This document shows, one piece after another, positions 8,987-16,594 of a stretch of DNA of 64,000 bases; position 1 is the first letter of the stretch, and every line of letters begins with the position of its first letter. Both the position numbers and the translations under genes were made by a program. This DNA comes from Methylocystis rosea (GTDB lineage Bacteria; Pseudomonadota; Alphaproteobacteria; Rhizobiales; Beijerinckiaceae), in assembly GCF_003855495.1 (NCBI RefSeq), contig NZ_CP034086.1, forward strand, positions 1,488,001 through 1,552,000, read 5' to 3'. The notes under the pieces are model-generated. The model searched no databases. It saw only the letters and a program-made list of their open reading frames with translations, and was not told the DNA's origin.

Positions 8987-9952
8987 CTAATGCGGCACGC
9001 CCGACCAGATCTTGCGCTTGGTGAAATAGAGCAGCCCGACGAAGACGAGCAGGAAGGCCACGACGCCAAGCCCGACTCGCTTGCGCGACTCAAGATGCGG
9101 CTCTGCGACCCACATCATGAAGGCCGCGACGTCCTTGGCGTATTGGTCGATTGTTTGCGGCGCGCCGTCCTCATAGGTCACCACGCCCTCCGAGAGTGGC
9201 GGCGGCATGCCGATGCGCCGGCCGGGCATATAGGGATCGTAGAACTGTCCTTCCGGCAGTTTCACGTCTGGCGGCGGGTCTTCGTAGCCCTCCATCAGCG
9301 AGGTGATGTAGTCGACGCCGTGTTCCTGATAGGAAAAGCCCGGCAAAGCGTCGAACAGGAAGAGTGGAAAGCCGCGCGAATAGCCGCGCGCTTTGGCCAG
9401 AACCGACATGTCCGGCGGATAATTGCCGGCCAGCGCGGCGCGCGCCGCCTGTTCATTGGCGAAAGGCGGGGGGAATCGATCGCTGGGGCGGCCCGGCCGA
9501 TCGAAATATTCGCCCGCCTGGTTTGGGCCGTCCTTGATCTTGTAGCTCGCGGCGAGCGCTTCGACCTCTTTCTCAGGAAACTCCGGCCCGCCGGGCTGCG
9601 AAAGATTGCGGAAGGCGAGCATTTTGATCGAATGGCAGGAGGAGCAGACCTCCTTGTAGACCTTGAAACCTCTGCGCAACTGCGCCCTGTCGTAGCGGCC
9701 GAAGGCGCCAGCGAAGCTCCAGTCAAAGCGCTTTGGCGTCCGCTCATGTCGCTCGCTCTCGTGCCGCGCTTCCTTTTCCGTGGCCTGAGGCGCAGCGACC
9801 TGATCGGTCGCGGATGGCGGCGCTTCCTGCTGGCTCCAGGCGGGGCTGACCAGCGTCATCGCCGCAGCAATCGTGAGGGGAACGAGCGAGAGGCGCTTCA
9901 TCCGACGCATCGAGGGCTGTCGCTGGGAAGATCCTACGATCATGTCAGACAT
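8987..9952 (-). CDS. petC: Cytochrome c1 of the bc1 complex
   Basis: 321 aa as drawn. It carries haem c and passes electrons from the Rieske centre to soluble cytochrome c. Visible features are a signal segment ([20 protein letters not shown]), the haem site CSSCH, conserved [13 protein letters not shown] and [15 protein letters not shown], a [18 protein letters not shown] stretch with likely Met ligand, and a C-terminal anchor ([18 protein letters not shown]). The start overlaps the cytochrome b stop by 8 nt; an ATG at 9907 nearer the signal peptide is an alternative. Last gene of the fbcFBC operon. Confidence 0.95.
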   Translation of the reverse strand: MSDMIVGSSQRQPSMRRMKRLSLVPLTIAAAMTLVSPAWSQQEAPPSATDQVAAPQATEKEARHESERHERTPKRFDWSFAGAFGRYDRAQLRRGFKVYKEVCSSCHSIKMLAFRNLSQPGGPEFPEKEVEALAASYKIKDGPNQAGEYFDRPGRPSDRFPPPFANEQAARAALAGNYPPDMSVLAKARGYSRGFPLFLFDALPGFSYQEHGVDYITSLMEGYEDPPPDVKLPEGQFYDPYMPGRRIGMPPPLSEGVVTYEDGAPQTIDQYAKDVAAFMMWVAEPHLESRKRVGLGVVAFLLVFVGLLYFTKRKIWSGVPH

Positions 9953-11183
9953 GGGAGGTTTCCCCCCGCATCATCGAAGCGTCGATGGATTCTGGCACCG
10001 GCTCCGGCTTCTCCACTTTGCCGATGACCGGCAAAATGACGAGGAAGTGCAGGAAATAATAAGCCGACAATAGCCGGGCGAACCAAAGATAAGCGCCTTC
10101 GGCGGGCTGCGCCCCCAGATAGCCAAGCCCGATGCACACCGCGACAAAAATCCAGAACTCCTTGCGAAACAGCGGCCGATACACGGCCGATTTCACCTTC
10201 GACGTATCGAGCCACGGCAGCGCCGCGGTGATCAAAATCGATGCAAAGAGAGCAGTGACGCCGAGCAGCTTGTTCGGGATCGCGCGAAGGATCGCGTAGA
10301 ACGGCAGGAAGTACCACTCCGGCACGATATGCGGCGGCGTGACGAGCGGATTGGCTTCGATGTAATTGTCTGGATGGCCGAGGTAATTCGGCACGAAAAA
10401 CGTCAGCCAGGCGTAGACGACGAGAAAAGCCGCGATGCCGACCGCGTCCTTCATGGTCGCATAGGGCGTGAAAGGAACAGTTTCCTTCTTCACGTCCTTC
10501 ACCTCGACGCCGGACGGATTGTTCTGGCCCGTCACATGCAGCGCCCAAACATGAAGCGCGACGATGGCGACGATGATGAACGGCACCAGATAGTGCAAAG
10601 CATAAAAGCGATTGAGCGTCGGATTGTCGACGGAATAGCCGCCGAGCAGCCAGGTCGTGATGGCGGTTCCGACGACGGGAATGGCGGAAAAGAGATTGGT
10701 GATGACGGTCGCCGCCCAGAAGGACATCTGTCCCCACGGTAAGACATAGCCCAGGAATCCCGTGGCCATCATCAGCATGAAGATCACCACGCCGAGAATC
10801 CACAAGACCTCGCGCGGGTCCTTGTAGGACCCGTAATACATGCCGCGGAAGATGTGGAGGTAGACGGCGAGGAAGAACATCGACGCGCCATTGGCGTGCG
10901 CGTAGCGCAGCACAGTGCCCCAATTCACGTCGCGCATGATCTTCTCGACGGAATCGAAAGCGAGCGTCGTTTCCGGGGTGTAATGCATCGCCAGGACGAC
11001 GCCCGTTACGATCTGCGCGACGAGCATGAAACTCAAGATCGCGCCAAACACCCACATGTAGTTCAGGTTTTTTGGCGTCGGATAGGAGACGAAAGAATCA
11101 TGCATGAAGCTCAAAATCGGCAGACGGCGCTCCAACCAGCGAGCGAAGCCGCTCTTGGGCGTGTATTGGGAATGTCCTTCCAT
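9945..11183 (-). CDS. petB: Cytochrome b of the bc1 complex
   Basis: 412 aa, integral membrane subunit with eight helices and the two b haems that drive the Q cycle. Visible features: N-terminal [17 protein letters not shown] first helix, haem-ligand His pairs around [24 protein letters not shown] and [10 protein letters not shown], the Qo-loop sequence [16 protein letters not shown] (the PEWY signature), and late helices. It lies 55 nt after the Rieske gene and overlaps petC, consistent with one transcript. Length is typical of alphaproteobacteria. Confidence 0.97.
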   Translation of the reverse strand: MEGHSQYTPKSGFARWLERRLPILSFMHDSFVSYPTPKNLNYMWVFGAILSFMLVAQIVTGVVLAMHYTPETTLAFDSVEKIMRDVNWGTVLRYAHANGASMFFLAVYLHIFRGMYYGSYKDPREVLWILGVVIFMLMMATGFLGYVLPWGQMSFWAATVITNLFSAIPVVGTAITTWLLGGYSVDNPTLNRFYALHYLVPFIIVAIVALHVWALHVTGQNNPSGVEVKDVKKETVPFTPYATMKDAVGIAAFLVVYAWLTFFVPNYLGHPDNYIEANPLVTPPHIVPEWYFLPFYAILRAIPNKLLGVTALFASILITAALPWLDTSKVKSAVYRPLFRKEFWIFVAVCIGLGYLGAQPAEGAYLWFARLLSAYYFLHFLVILPVIGKVEKPEPVPESIDASMMRGETSHV

Positions 11184-11238
11184 GGGCTTGGTGCTCTCGG
11201 AATCTCGCGCGGGAAAAATGAAAGGCGCTTGGCCTTGG

Positions 11239-11769
11239 CTAGCCGATCTTAATTTTGCTCTCGGCGATGAAGGCGTAAGGCGGCACCTCCAGATTGGTCG
11301 GCGCCGGGCCGCTGCGAATCCTGCCCGAAAGGTCGTAGACCGAGCCGTGGCAGGGACAGAACCAGCCGTTGTATTCGCCTTCCTTGCCGGTCGGAATGCA
11401 GCCGAGATGCGTGCAGACTCCGATGATCACGAGCCATTCGGGTTTTTGGACGCGTTTCGAATCGGCCTCCGGATCCGGCAGAACCGACAGCGGCGTGTCC
11501 TCCGCCGCCTTGATTTCGGCCGGCGTCCGATGGCGCACGAAAACCGGCTTGCCGCGCCATTTCACGGTGACAATCTGGCCTTCGGGGACCGAAGAAAGAT
11601 CGACTTCCGTCGAGGCCAACGCGAGGGTGGACGCGTCCGGGTTCATCTGGGCGATCAGCGGCCAGACCATGCCGGCCGCTGCGCCTGCTGCGGCGGCGCC
11701 CGTTGCGATATAGAGAATGTCCCGCCGGCTTGGCTCCGCCGGTTTTGCGGCGGTGTCTTTGCTTGTCAC
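11239..11769 (-). CDS. petA: Ubiquinol-cytochrome c reductase iron-sulfur (Rieske) subunit
   Basis: 176 aa. I choose the GTG at 11769 because GGGAGAGG lies 7 nt upstream and the resulting length matches the family; the frame is open further upstream but that part is not conserved. The N-terminus has a twin-arginine-type [20 protein letters not shown] anchor that passes through the Tat system, for which tatABC lies elsewhere in this window. The [2Fe-2S] cluster is held by CTHLGC and CPCHGS. First gene of the fbcFBC operon, acting in respiratory quinol oxidation. Confidence 0.95.
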   Translation of the reverse strand: MTSKDTAAKPAEPSRRDILYIATGAAAAGAAAGMVWPLIAQMNPDASTLALASTEVDLSSVPEGQIVTVKWRGKPVFVRHRTPAEIKAAEDTPLSVLPDPEADSKRVQKPEWLVIIGVCTHLGCIPTGKEGEYNGWFCPCHGSVYDLSGRIRSGPAPTNLEVPPYAFIAESKIKIG

Positions 11770-12052
11770 GCTCGAACCTCTCCCAACGCTCTCAAGTCTT
11801 CGCGGCCGAGGCTGCGGCTGCGCCCAAGGCGATCGTTCCACGTTTTGCCGCTTCCGGCCAATCGCTGCGGTGCGCCACGCCAAGGCAATGCCAAGGCTGC
11901 GGCGGGGCGGAGGTGATATGTGACGCGAATCCCCGCCGCTGTCCACAAGTCGACATAGGGAAATTTGGGCATTCACCCTGCCACACAAGACCGTTGCCGA
12001 TATTCGCGGCGATATGCCGCAAATTCACCATCTCCTCCCACTCGAACGGACC

Positions 12053-12529
12053 ATGACTTCTCTTACGCTAGCCTTGTATCAGCCGGACATTCCTCAGAAC
12101 GCCGGCGCCATGCTGCGCACATGCGCGTGCCTCGGCGTTTCGGCGGCGATCATCGGACCGGCCGGATTCCCCACAAGCGATCGCGACTTTCGCCGCGCCG
12201 GCATGGACTATCTCGATCACGTGACGATTGACCGACATTCGTCCTTCACGGCCTTTCAAGCGTGGCGGGCTGCGTCCGGCCAGGCGGCCGAGAGCCGCCG
12301 GCTGCTGCTGCTGTCGACGCGGGCGTCGGCGTCCTATCTCGACTGCGACTATCGCCAAGGCGACATTCTGCTCGTCGGCCGGGAGTCCGCAGGCGCGCCG
12401 GAAGAGGTGCATGCCGCCGCCGATCTGACGCTCCGCATTCCCATGTGCGGCGGCATGCGCTCGCTGAACGTCGCCGTCGCCGCGGCGATCGTCATGAGCG
12501 AGGCGCTTCGGCAGTTGCGCGCCCGCTGA
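12053..12529 (+). CDS. trmL: tRNA (cytidine(34)-2'-O)-methyltransferase
   Basis: 158 aa SPOUT-family enzyme that 2'-O-methylates the wobble base of leucine tRNAs. The internal ATG at 12053 gives the normal length. Motifs: QPDIPQNAGAMLRTCACLG (motif 1), ILLVGRESAGAPEEV (motif 2) and IPMCGGMRSLNVAVAAAIV (motif 3), which form the trefoil-knot SAM site. It is divergent from petA and lies upstream of hemF, an arrangement often seen in Rhizobiales. Confidence 0.93.
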   Translation: MTSLTLALYQPDIPQNAGAMLRTCACLGVSAAIIGPAGFPTSDRDFRRAGMDYLDHVTIDRHSSFTAFQAWRAASGQAAESRRLLLLSTRASASYLDCDYRQGDILLVGRESAGAPEEVHAAADLTLRIPMCGGMRSLNVAVAAAIVMSEALRQLRAR

Positions 12530-12627
12530 CTGGGTGCGGCGGCGCACAGCGCAATGGCGAAATGACCTTTTAGTCTGCGATCGTCATGGCGTATTAAGGC
12601 GATATTCATTGATTTCAGGAGGGCGTT

Positions 12628-13296
12628 ATGACCCACCAGACGATTCGCATCTCGCTCATGGTTTGGGAGCGGCTATTGAAATCTCTCAATGCGGCTCTGC
12701 TGACCGCGCTTCTCTGCGTGGCCCTTTATGCGCTTGTGACCAATCTGTCAGAGGCGCGCGGCGCTATCGGCAAGCTGTTGGTAAAGTTCACGCAGATTGA
12801 GAGCATCGAAGGCTTTAATGTGAAGGCGGCGTTCCGCGTGGATCAGATCGCGCAGGCGACGCCCATCTATCAGGCTCTGCCGGCGGACATGAAGGACATG
12901 CTGCCCGACGACATTCGATCGCTTCGCGCCAGCTGGGTGGAGCGACTTCTTTATGTGGGCGACCAGGGCAAGCTGTGCGAGTTTGAGTCGCCGAGTCAGA
13001 AAATGGTCGAAGACCATAATGCGGACCGGCATTTGTCGGCTGACGGGCTGATTACGATGAGGGACTCGCGCGAGGTGAAGGCGCAGGTGCTTGAAGACAT
13101 GCGCCAGGCGAAAGCGAGGAACCGTGGGTGGCCGAACGGCGAGCCCCGCTCCTGCTATGTCACCGAGCTGACCGAGCGCGGCAGAAACGTCAAGACGGCG
13201 CTGGCGCAGTTTCTGCGCGCCGGCTTCGCGGCGGCGACGGCGACGCCGGCCGCGACGCGTGACCCCAAGACGAAAGTCGCGGAGATGACGCAATAG
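12628..13296 (+). CDS. Unknown single-span membrane protein
   Basis: 222 aa with a CAGGAGGGC ribosome site 6-8 nt before the start. One transmembrane segment near the N-terminus (about 22-42, [18 protein letters not shown]) is followed by a mostly hydrophilic, helical domain with two cysteines (LCEFES and SCYVTEL) that could pair if the domain is periplasmic. The C-terminus is an Ala/Thr-rich tail. I do not recognise the family. It sits between trmL and hemF on the same strand, so it may be an insertion into that pair; the function is unknown. Confidence 0.7.
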   Translation: MTHQTIRISLMVWERLLKSLNAALLTALLCVALYALVTNLSEARGAIGKLLVKFTQIESIEGFNVKAAFRVDQIAQATPIYQALPADMKDMLPDDIRSLRASWVERLLYVGDQGKLCEFESPSQKMVEDHNADRHLSADGLITMRDSREVKAQVLEDMRQAKARNRGWPNGEPRSCYVTELTERGRNVKTALAQFLRAGFAAATATPAATRDPKTKVAEMTQ

Positions 13297-13360
13297 TCGT
13301 CCTGCTGAATTGACAAGGCATGGCGCCGGCGGGATGAAGCGGCGAGAAGAGGAGACGTCG

Positions 13361-14311
13361 ATGAACGCCGCGCCCGATCAGCTCGAAGCTCGCAAAGACG
13401 CCGCCCGCACATGGTTCGAGTCGTTGCAGCTGCGCATCATCGCCGCCTTCGAAGCGCTGGAGGATGAAGCGCCGGGGCCATTCGCGCCCGATGTCAACGC
13501 GCCGGGCCGCTTCGTTCTCACCGCCTGGAGCCGGACGGACCGCAACGGCGCGACTTTAGGAAGCGCCGCTCGAAACATCGGCGGCGCGCCTGGGGGCGGC
13601 GGCCGCATGGGGATGATCCATGGCCGGGTGTTCGAAAAGGCCGGCGTGCATTGCTCCACCGTCTTTGGAACCTTCGCGCCTGAATTCGCCAAGCAGATCC
13701 CGGGCGCGGCGGAGGACCCCCGCTTTTTTGCGACAGGGATCTCGCTGATCGCCCACCCGTGGAACCCCAATGTTCCCGCCGTGCATATGAACACGCGCTT
13801 CGTCGTGACGAGCAAGGCGTGGTTTGGCGGCGGCGCCGACCTGACGCCGGTGCTTGATGCGCGCCGCACGCAGGACGATCCCGACACGATCGCCTTTCAC
13901 GCCGCGATGCGCGGCGCCTGCGAGCGCCATTCCGTCGCCGACTATGCGCGCTTCAAGCAATGGTGCGATGAATATTTCTTCCTCGCCCATCGCAACGAGC
14001 CGCGCGGTATCGGCGGCATTTTCTATGATTACTTCAACAGCGCCGGGGACGCTGCAAACTCCGCCTGGGATGCAGATTTCGCCTTCACCCGCGACGTCGG
14101 CGAAAGCTTTGTCGACATCTATCCGGAACTCGTGCGGCGCAACTTCGCCAAGCCATGGAGCGAGGCGCAGCGCGACGAGCAGCTCGTTCGGCGCGGCCGC
14201 TATGTCGAATATAATCTGCTCTACGATCGCGGCACGATCTTCGGGCTAAAGACCGGCGGCAATGTCGACTCGATTCTCTCCTCGATGCCGCCTCTGGTGA
14301 AGTGGCCGTAG
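13361..14311 (+). CDS. hemF: Oxygen-dependent coproporphyrinogen III oxidase
   Basis: 316 aa from the ATG at 13361, which has AGAGGAGA about 6 nt upstream. It decarboxylates coproporphyrinogen III to protoporphyrinogen IX with O2, in the cytosol, for haem. Conserved stretches include [16 protein letters not shown], the [20 protein letters not shown] segment, [29 protein letters not shown] and [19 protein letters not shown]. Its position beside the bc1 operon fits haem demand. It is followed by a REP element. Confidence 0.97.
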   Translation: MNAAPDQLEARKDAARTWFESLQLRIIAAFEALEDEAPGPFAPDVNAPGRFVLTAWSRTDRNGATLGSAARNIGGAPGGGGRMGMIHGRVFEKAGVHCSTVFGTFAPEFAKQIPGAAEDPRFFATGISLIAHPWNPNVPAVHMNTRFVVTSKAWFGGGADLTPVLDARRTQDDPDTIAFHAAMRGACERHSVADYARFKQWCDEYFFLAHRNEPRGIGGIFYDYFNSAGDAANSAWDADFAFTRDVGESFVDIYPELVRRNFAKPWSEAQRDEQLVRRGRYVEYNLLYDRGTIFGLKTGGNVDSILSSMPPLVKWP

Positions 14312-14330
14312 GGCATAGCGAATAACCGCC

Positions 14331-14442
14331 ACGTCATGGCCGGGCTTGTCCCGGCCATCCACGCGATCCGTGCGCTCGCGATCCTTCAATGTCACTGCGA
14401 TGTCTTGGGGTGGATGCCCGCGACAAGCGCCGGCATGACGCG
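14331..14442. repeat. REP-like pair, GGCCGGGCTTGTCCCGGCC type
   Basis: The unit CGTCATGGCCGGGCTTGTCC plus CGGCCATCCACG, and a diverged inverted partner (GTGGATGCCCGCGACAAGCGCCGGCATGACG) about 60 nt on, form a bulky palindrome after the hemF stop. The same family returns at 15388-15456. It may serve as a transcription end or an RNA-stabilising element for hemF. Confidence 0.75.
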
Positions 14443-14536
14443 CAGAAAGCCCGGCCTTCCTTCCAGGACCACCCTATTCGTCCGGGCCTTTTTCTGAACA
14501 CTTAAGCGTGCACTTGACTTTCAGCCGATGCCGCTG

Positions 14537-14560
14537 ATACTCAAGTGTATGGTTGAGTAT
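14537..14560. promoter_or_regulatory. Inverted repeat over the arsR-type start codon, candidate operator
   Basis: ATACTCAA (14537-14544), spacer GTGTATGG, TTGAGTAT (14553-14560) is a perfect 8+8 inverted repeat. The regulator's ATG at 14549 lies inside the spacer. ArsR-family repressors typically bind such 12-2-12 or interrupted palindromes at their own promoter, so this is a likely autoregulatory operator. Confidence 0.6.
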
Positions 14561-14926
14561 TCGAAAGAGCTGGATCGCGCGTTCCACGCGCTTGCTGATG
14601 CGACACGACGCGGAATTCTTGAGCGTCTGTCGCGCGGAACTGCGTCTGTCAGCGAACTGGCGAAACCCTACGCGTCATCGCTCGCAGCTATCCAGCAGCA
14701 TGTCCAAGTGCTCGAAGCGAGCGGCTTAGTCGTCACGCAGAAGCGCGGACGCACCCGCGAGTGCCGCATTTCCAGCGACGCCATCCTGCGCGTCGAAAAT
14801 TGGCTCAGCGAACGCCGTCAATTGTGGGAACACCGTTTCGATCAGCTCGAAAGATTGCTCGAAAGCGAAAAAAAACCCGTCCATCCCAAGCATTCCAAAT
14901 CCTCAACCCCGAAAGGCAAGAAATGA
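14549..14926 (+). CDS. ArsR/SmtB-family winged-helix regulator
   Basis: 125 aa. The ATG at 14549 gives the family's standard opening (VEYSKELDRAFHALADATRRGILERLSRG); there is no Shine-Dalgarno, so the message may be leaderless or start at this palindrome. The helix-turn-helix reads TASVSELAKPYASSLAAIQQHVQVLEASGLV with a wing KRGRTRECRI. No metal-binding Cys motif is present, so it belongs to the non-metal-sensing branch commonly paired with an SRPBCC protein. Its stop overlaps the next start by ATGA, giving tight translational coupling. Confidence 0.88.
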   Translation: MVEYSKELDRAFHALADATRRGILERLSRGTASVSELAKPYASSLAAIQQHVQVLEASGLVVTQKRGRTRECRISSDAILRVENWLSERRQLWEHRFDQLERLLESEKKPVHPKHSKSSTPKGKK

Positions 14927-15381
14927 CTGCCCTACCCTTGTTTCACGGAACATTCACGATAAAGCGTTCTTGGTCGGCGACGCCGGAACGCATCTTCAGC
15001 GCATGGTCTGATCCCGCGGTGAAGGAGCAATGGTTTCGGGGTCCGCCGGAGCAATGGCGTGAAACGCGCCGTTCGATGGATTTTCGCGTGGGGGGCGTCG
15101 AAGTGGCGGAAGGCCGTTTCGATAATGGAGTTACGACTCTTTTTGAAGCTCGCTATCACGTCATCGATCCGAACTGCCGTCTCATCTACGTCTATGATCT
15201 CCATCTTGCTGGCGCACTCCACTCCGTCACTCTGTCCAGCCTTAACATTCAACCGGACGGCGACCGGACTGGTGTGTCCTATACCGAGCAGATCGTGTTC
15301 ATGGACGGGAAGGATGGCGTCGAGATGCGTCGCGACGGCACCGAATGGCATTTCGAAACAATCGAGCGGCTGCTCAAGTAG
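14923..15381 (+). CDS. SRPBCC (AHSA1-like) protein
   Basis: 152 aa. The start overlaps the regulator's stop. It has the typical START/Bet v 1-like opening FTIKRSWSATPERIFSAWSDPAVKEQWF, a central GRFDNGVTTLFEARYHVIDPN and YDLHLAGALHSVTLSSLNIQ, and the closing GTEWHFETIERLLK. These proteins bind hydrophobic ligands in a helix-grip cavity, and together with the upstream ArsR-type repressor form a common two-gene module whose ligand is generally unknown. No catalytic motif is visible. Confidence 0.88.
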   Translation: MTALPLFHGTFTIKRSWSATPERIFSAWSDPAVKEQWFRGPPEQWRETRRSMDFRVGGVEVAEGRFDNGVTTLFEARYHVIDPNCRLIYVYDLHLAGALHSVTLSSLNIQPDGDRTGVSYTEQIVFMDGKDGVEMRRDGTEWHFETIERLLK

Positions 15382-15387
15382 CCGCCC

Positions 15388-15456
15388 GTCATGCGTCGCG
15401 GGCACCCCACGCCGTGACGTGGATGGCCGAGTCGGGACAAGCCCGGCCATGACGTC
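15388..15456. repeat. REP-like element, GGCCGGGCTTGTCC family
   Basis: GTCATGCGTCGCGGGCACCC and the opposing GGGACAAGCCCGGCCATGACG form an imperfect palindrome between the convergent SRPBCC and GtrA genes. It is the second copy of the 14331-14442 family, in reverse orientation, so the two copies bracket the ArsR/SRPBCC module. Confidence 0.7.
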
Positions 15457-15467
15457 CCGAGCGTTCG

Positions 15468-15842
15468 TCACCCAAACGTCCATCGCCGGTTGAGCGCGAA
15501 GGTGACGAACATCGCCAGCACAGTGGTGACGATCTGCGCCGGCAGATAAGGCGCGCTCCAGCGATCGACGAAGAGGCTCATCAAGACATAAGTGACGCAA
15601 AAGCCGACGAAGGCGACCAGCGCAAAGCGCCACGTCGCCTCAGTGTGCGGCCGATCGCTTGCGAAGGTGTGACGCCGGTTCAGGAGATAGGCGATAAGCC
15701 CGCCGACCACATAGCCGCACAGCGTCGCCGGCACCGCGCGCCAGCCCGCGCCTTCGACCAATGCGATGAGAATGGCGTAATGCGCGAGCGTCGCGCCGAC
15801 GCCGACCGACGCGTAAGTCGCAAGCTGACGCGTCGTCGACAT
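15468..15842 (-). CDS. GtrA-family membrane protein
   Basis: 124 aa with four predicted transmembrane helices (YASVGVGATLAHYAILIALV, LCGYVVGGLIAYLLNRRHTF, FALVAFVGFCVTYVLMSLFV, QIVTTVLAMFVTFALNRRWTF). The twin NRR-T-F loops are the GtrA signature. Family members are thought to move lipid-linked sugars across the inner membrane or assist glycosyltransferases. It begins 2 nt after the stop of the cytochrome c gene, so the two are cotranscribed, an odd functional pairing. Confidence 0.88.
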   Translation of the reverse strand: MSTTRQLATYASVGVGATLAHYAILIALVEGAGWRAVPATLCGYVVGGLIAYLLNRRHTFASDRPHTEATWRFALVAFVGFCVTYVLMSLFVDRWSAPYLPAQIVTTVLAMFVTFALNRRWTFG

Positions 15843-15844
15843 GT

Positions 15845-16156
15845 TCAGCGCGGCAACGTTGCGTAGTGGCGCGCGATGTCGCGCATCTCGGCTTCCGACA
15901 TTTGGCGGCTCATGTAGCGCATCTCCTTATGCGCCCGCCTGCCGGTTTTGAACGCCTTAATTTGATTGAAGAGATAAAGTTCGTGCTGGCCGGCAAGATG
16001 CGGTACGTCGGCGCTTTTGGCGATCCCGTCCGCGCCATGACATGCCGCGCATTGCGCAAAGACGGCTGAAAGGTCGCCGGCCTGGGCCCGTCCCGCGCCG
16101 GCGAGGACAAGCAACATCGGAAAAAAGAAACAGCTCGTAATCCGCATGGCTGCCAT
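15845..16156 (-). CDS. Small class I cytochrome c
   Basis: 103 aa from 16156, with 16147 as an equally possible start. The signal peptide (FFFPMLLVLAGAGRAQA) exports it; the mature part opens GDLSAVFAQCAACHGADG with one CxxCH haem site, has a VPHLAGQHELYLFNQIKAF segment typical of the cytochrome c4/c553 half-domain, and a Met-rich MRYMSRQM segment supplying the sixth ligand. A soluble periplasmic electron carrier is expected. It is cotranscribed with the GtrA gene. Confidence 0.88.
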   Translation of the reverse strand: MAAMRITSCFFFPMLLVLAGAGRAQAGDLSAVFAQCAACHGADGIAKSADVPHLAGQHELYLFNQIKAFKTGRRAHKEMRYMSRQMSEAEMRDIARHYATLPR

Positions 16157-16373
16157 GTTGAAGGGACGAGGAACGGCAATGATAGCGCGATTCGCCGGCC
16201 CGAGGCTCCGTCCCTCCCCTTTCAGACCCCTCTCCCGCCCTTGCCGCCCCTTCACATGACCGTCATTCTCGTCTAGACAGTCGGCGACTTTCGAGCCGGG
16301 CGCGCCCCGCTCGCCGCCCGCATCACCGGTTCGCCGACAATGACGGGCAAGTTCGGGACGCGTTCTGGTCCAA

Positions 16374-16397
16374 GGGCCGGAATCGCGGCCCTTTTTT
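16374..16397 (+). terminator. Rho-independent terminator upstream of carB
   Basis: GGGCCG, six-base loop GAATCG, CGGCCC, then six T residues: a textbook intrinsic terminator on the plus strand. No plus-strand gene precedes it for about 1 kb, so it must end either a carB leader (attenuation) or an unannotated small RNA. Confidence 0.7.
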
Positions 16398-16446
16398 GTG
16401 CGCGCTCGCCTCCCGCGCGGCGTGCGCCGGGCAAAAGACGAAAGGT

Positions 16447-16572
16447 TTCCTCATCCTGAGGAGGCGGCGCAGCCGCCGTCTCGGACGAGGAAGCCACTGG
16501 ACAAATCTCGCCCTCCTGCTCCGAGACGCGCCTTACGGCGCTCCTCAGCATGAGGGCGAAAGAGCGCTGACG
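16447..16572. repeat. REP-like pair, CCTCATCCTGAGGAG type
   Basis: CCTCATCCTGAGGAGGCGGC...GCCGTCTCGGACGAGG and the facing GACGCGCC...GGCGCTCCTCAGCATGAGG form two units of a palindromic family that also occurs inside tatB (45169), inside dgt (53515) and upstream of leuC (63637). Confidence 0.75.
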
Positions 16573-16594
16573 AGCGGATGACAACTGAGGCGGC

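Larger units (their letters stand above)
16157..16594. other. Leader region of carB with repeats
   Basis: No convincing protein lies here. The stretch holds an orphan intrinsic terminator at 16374-16397 and a pair of REP units from about 16447 to 16570, and it must contain the carB promoter. A reading frame on the minus strand across the region is composed of antisense and repeat sequence and was not accepted. Confidence 0.6.
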
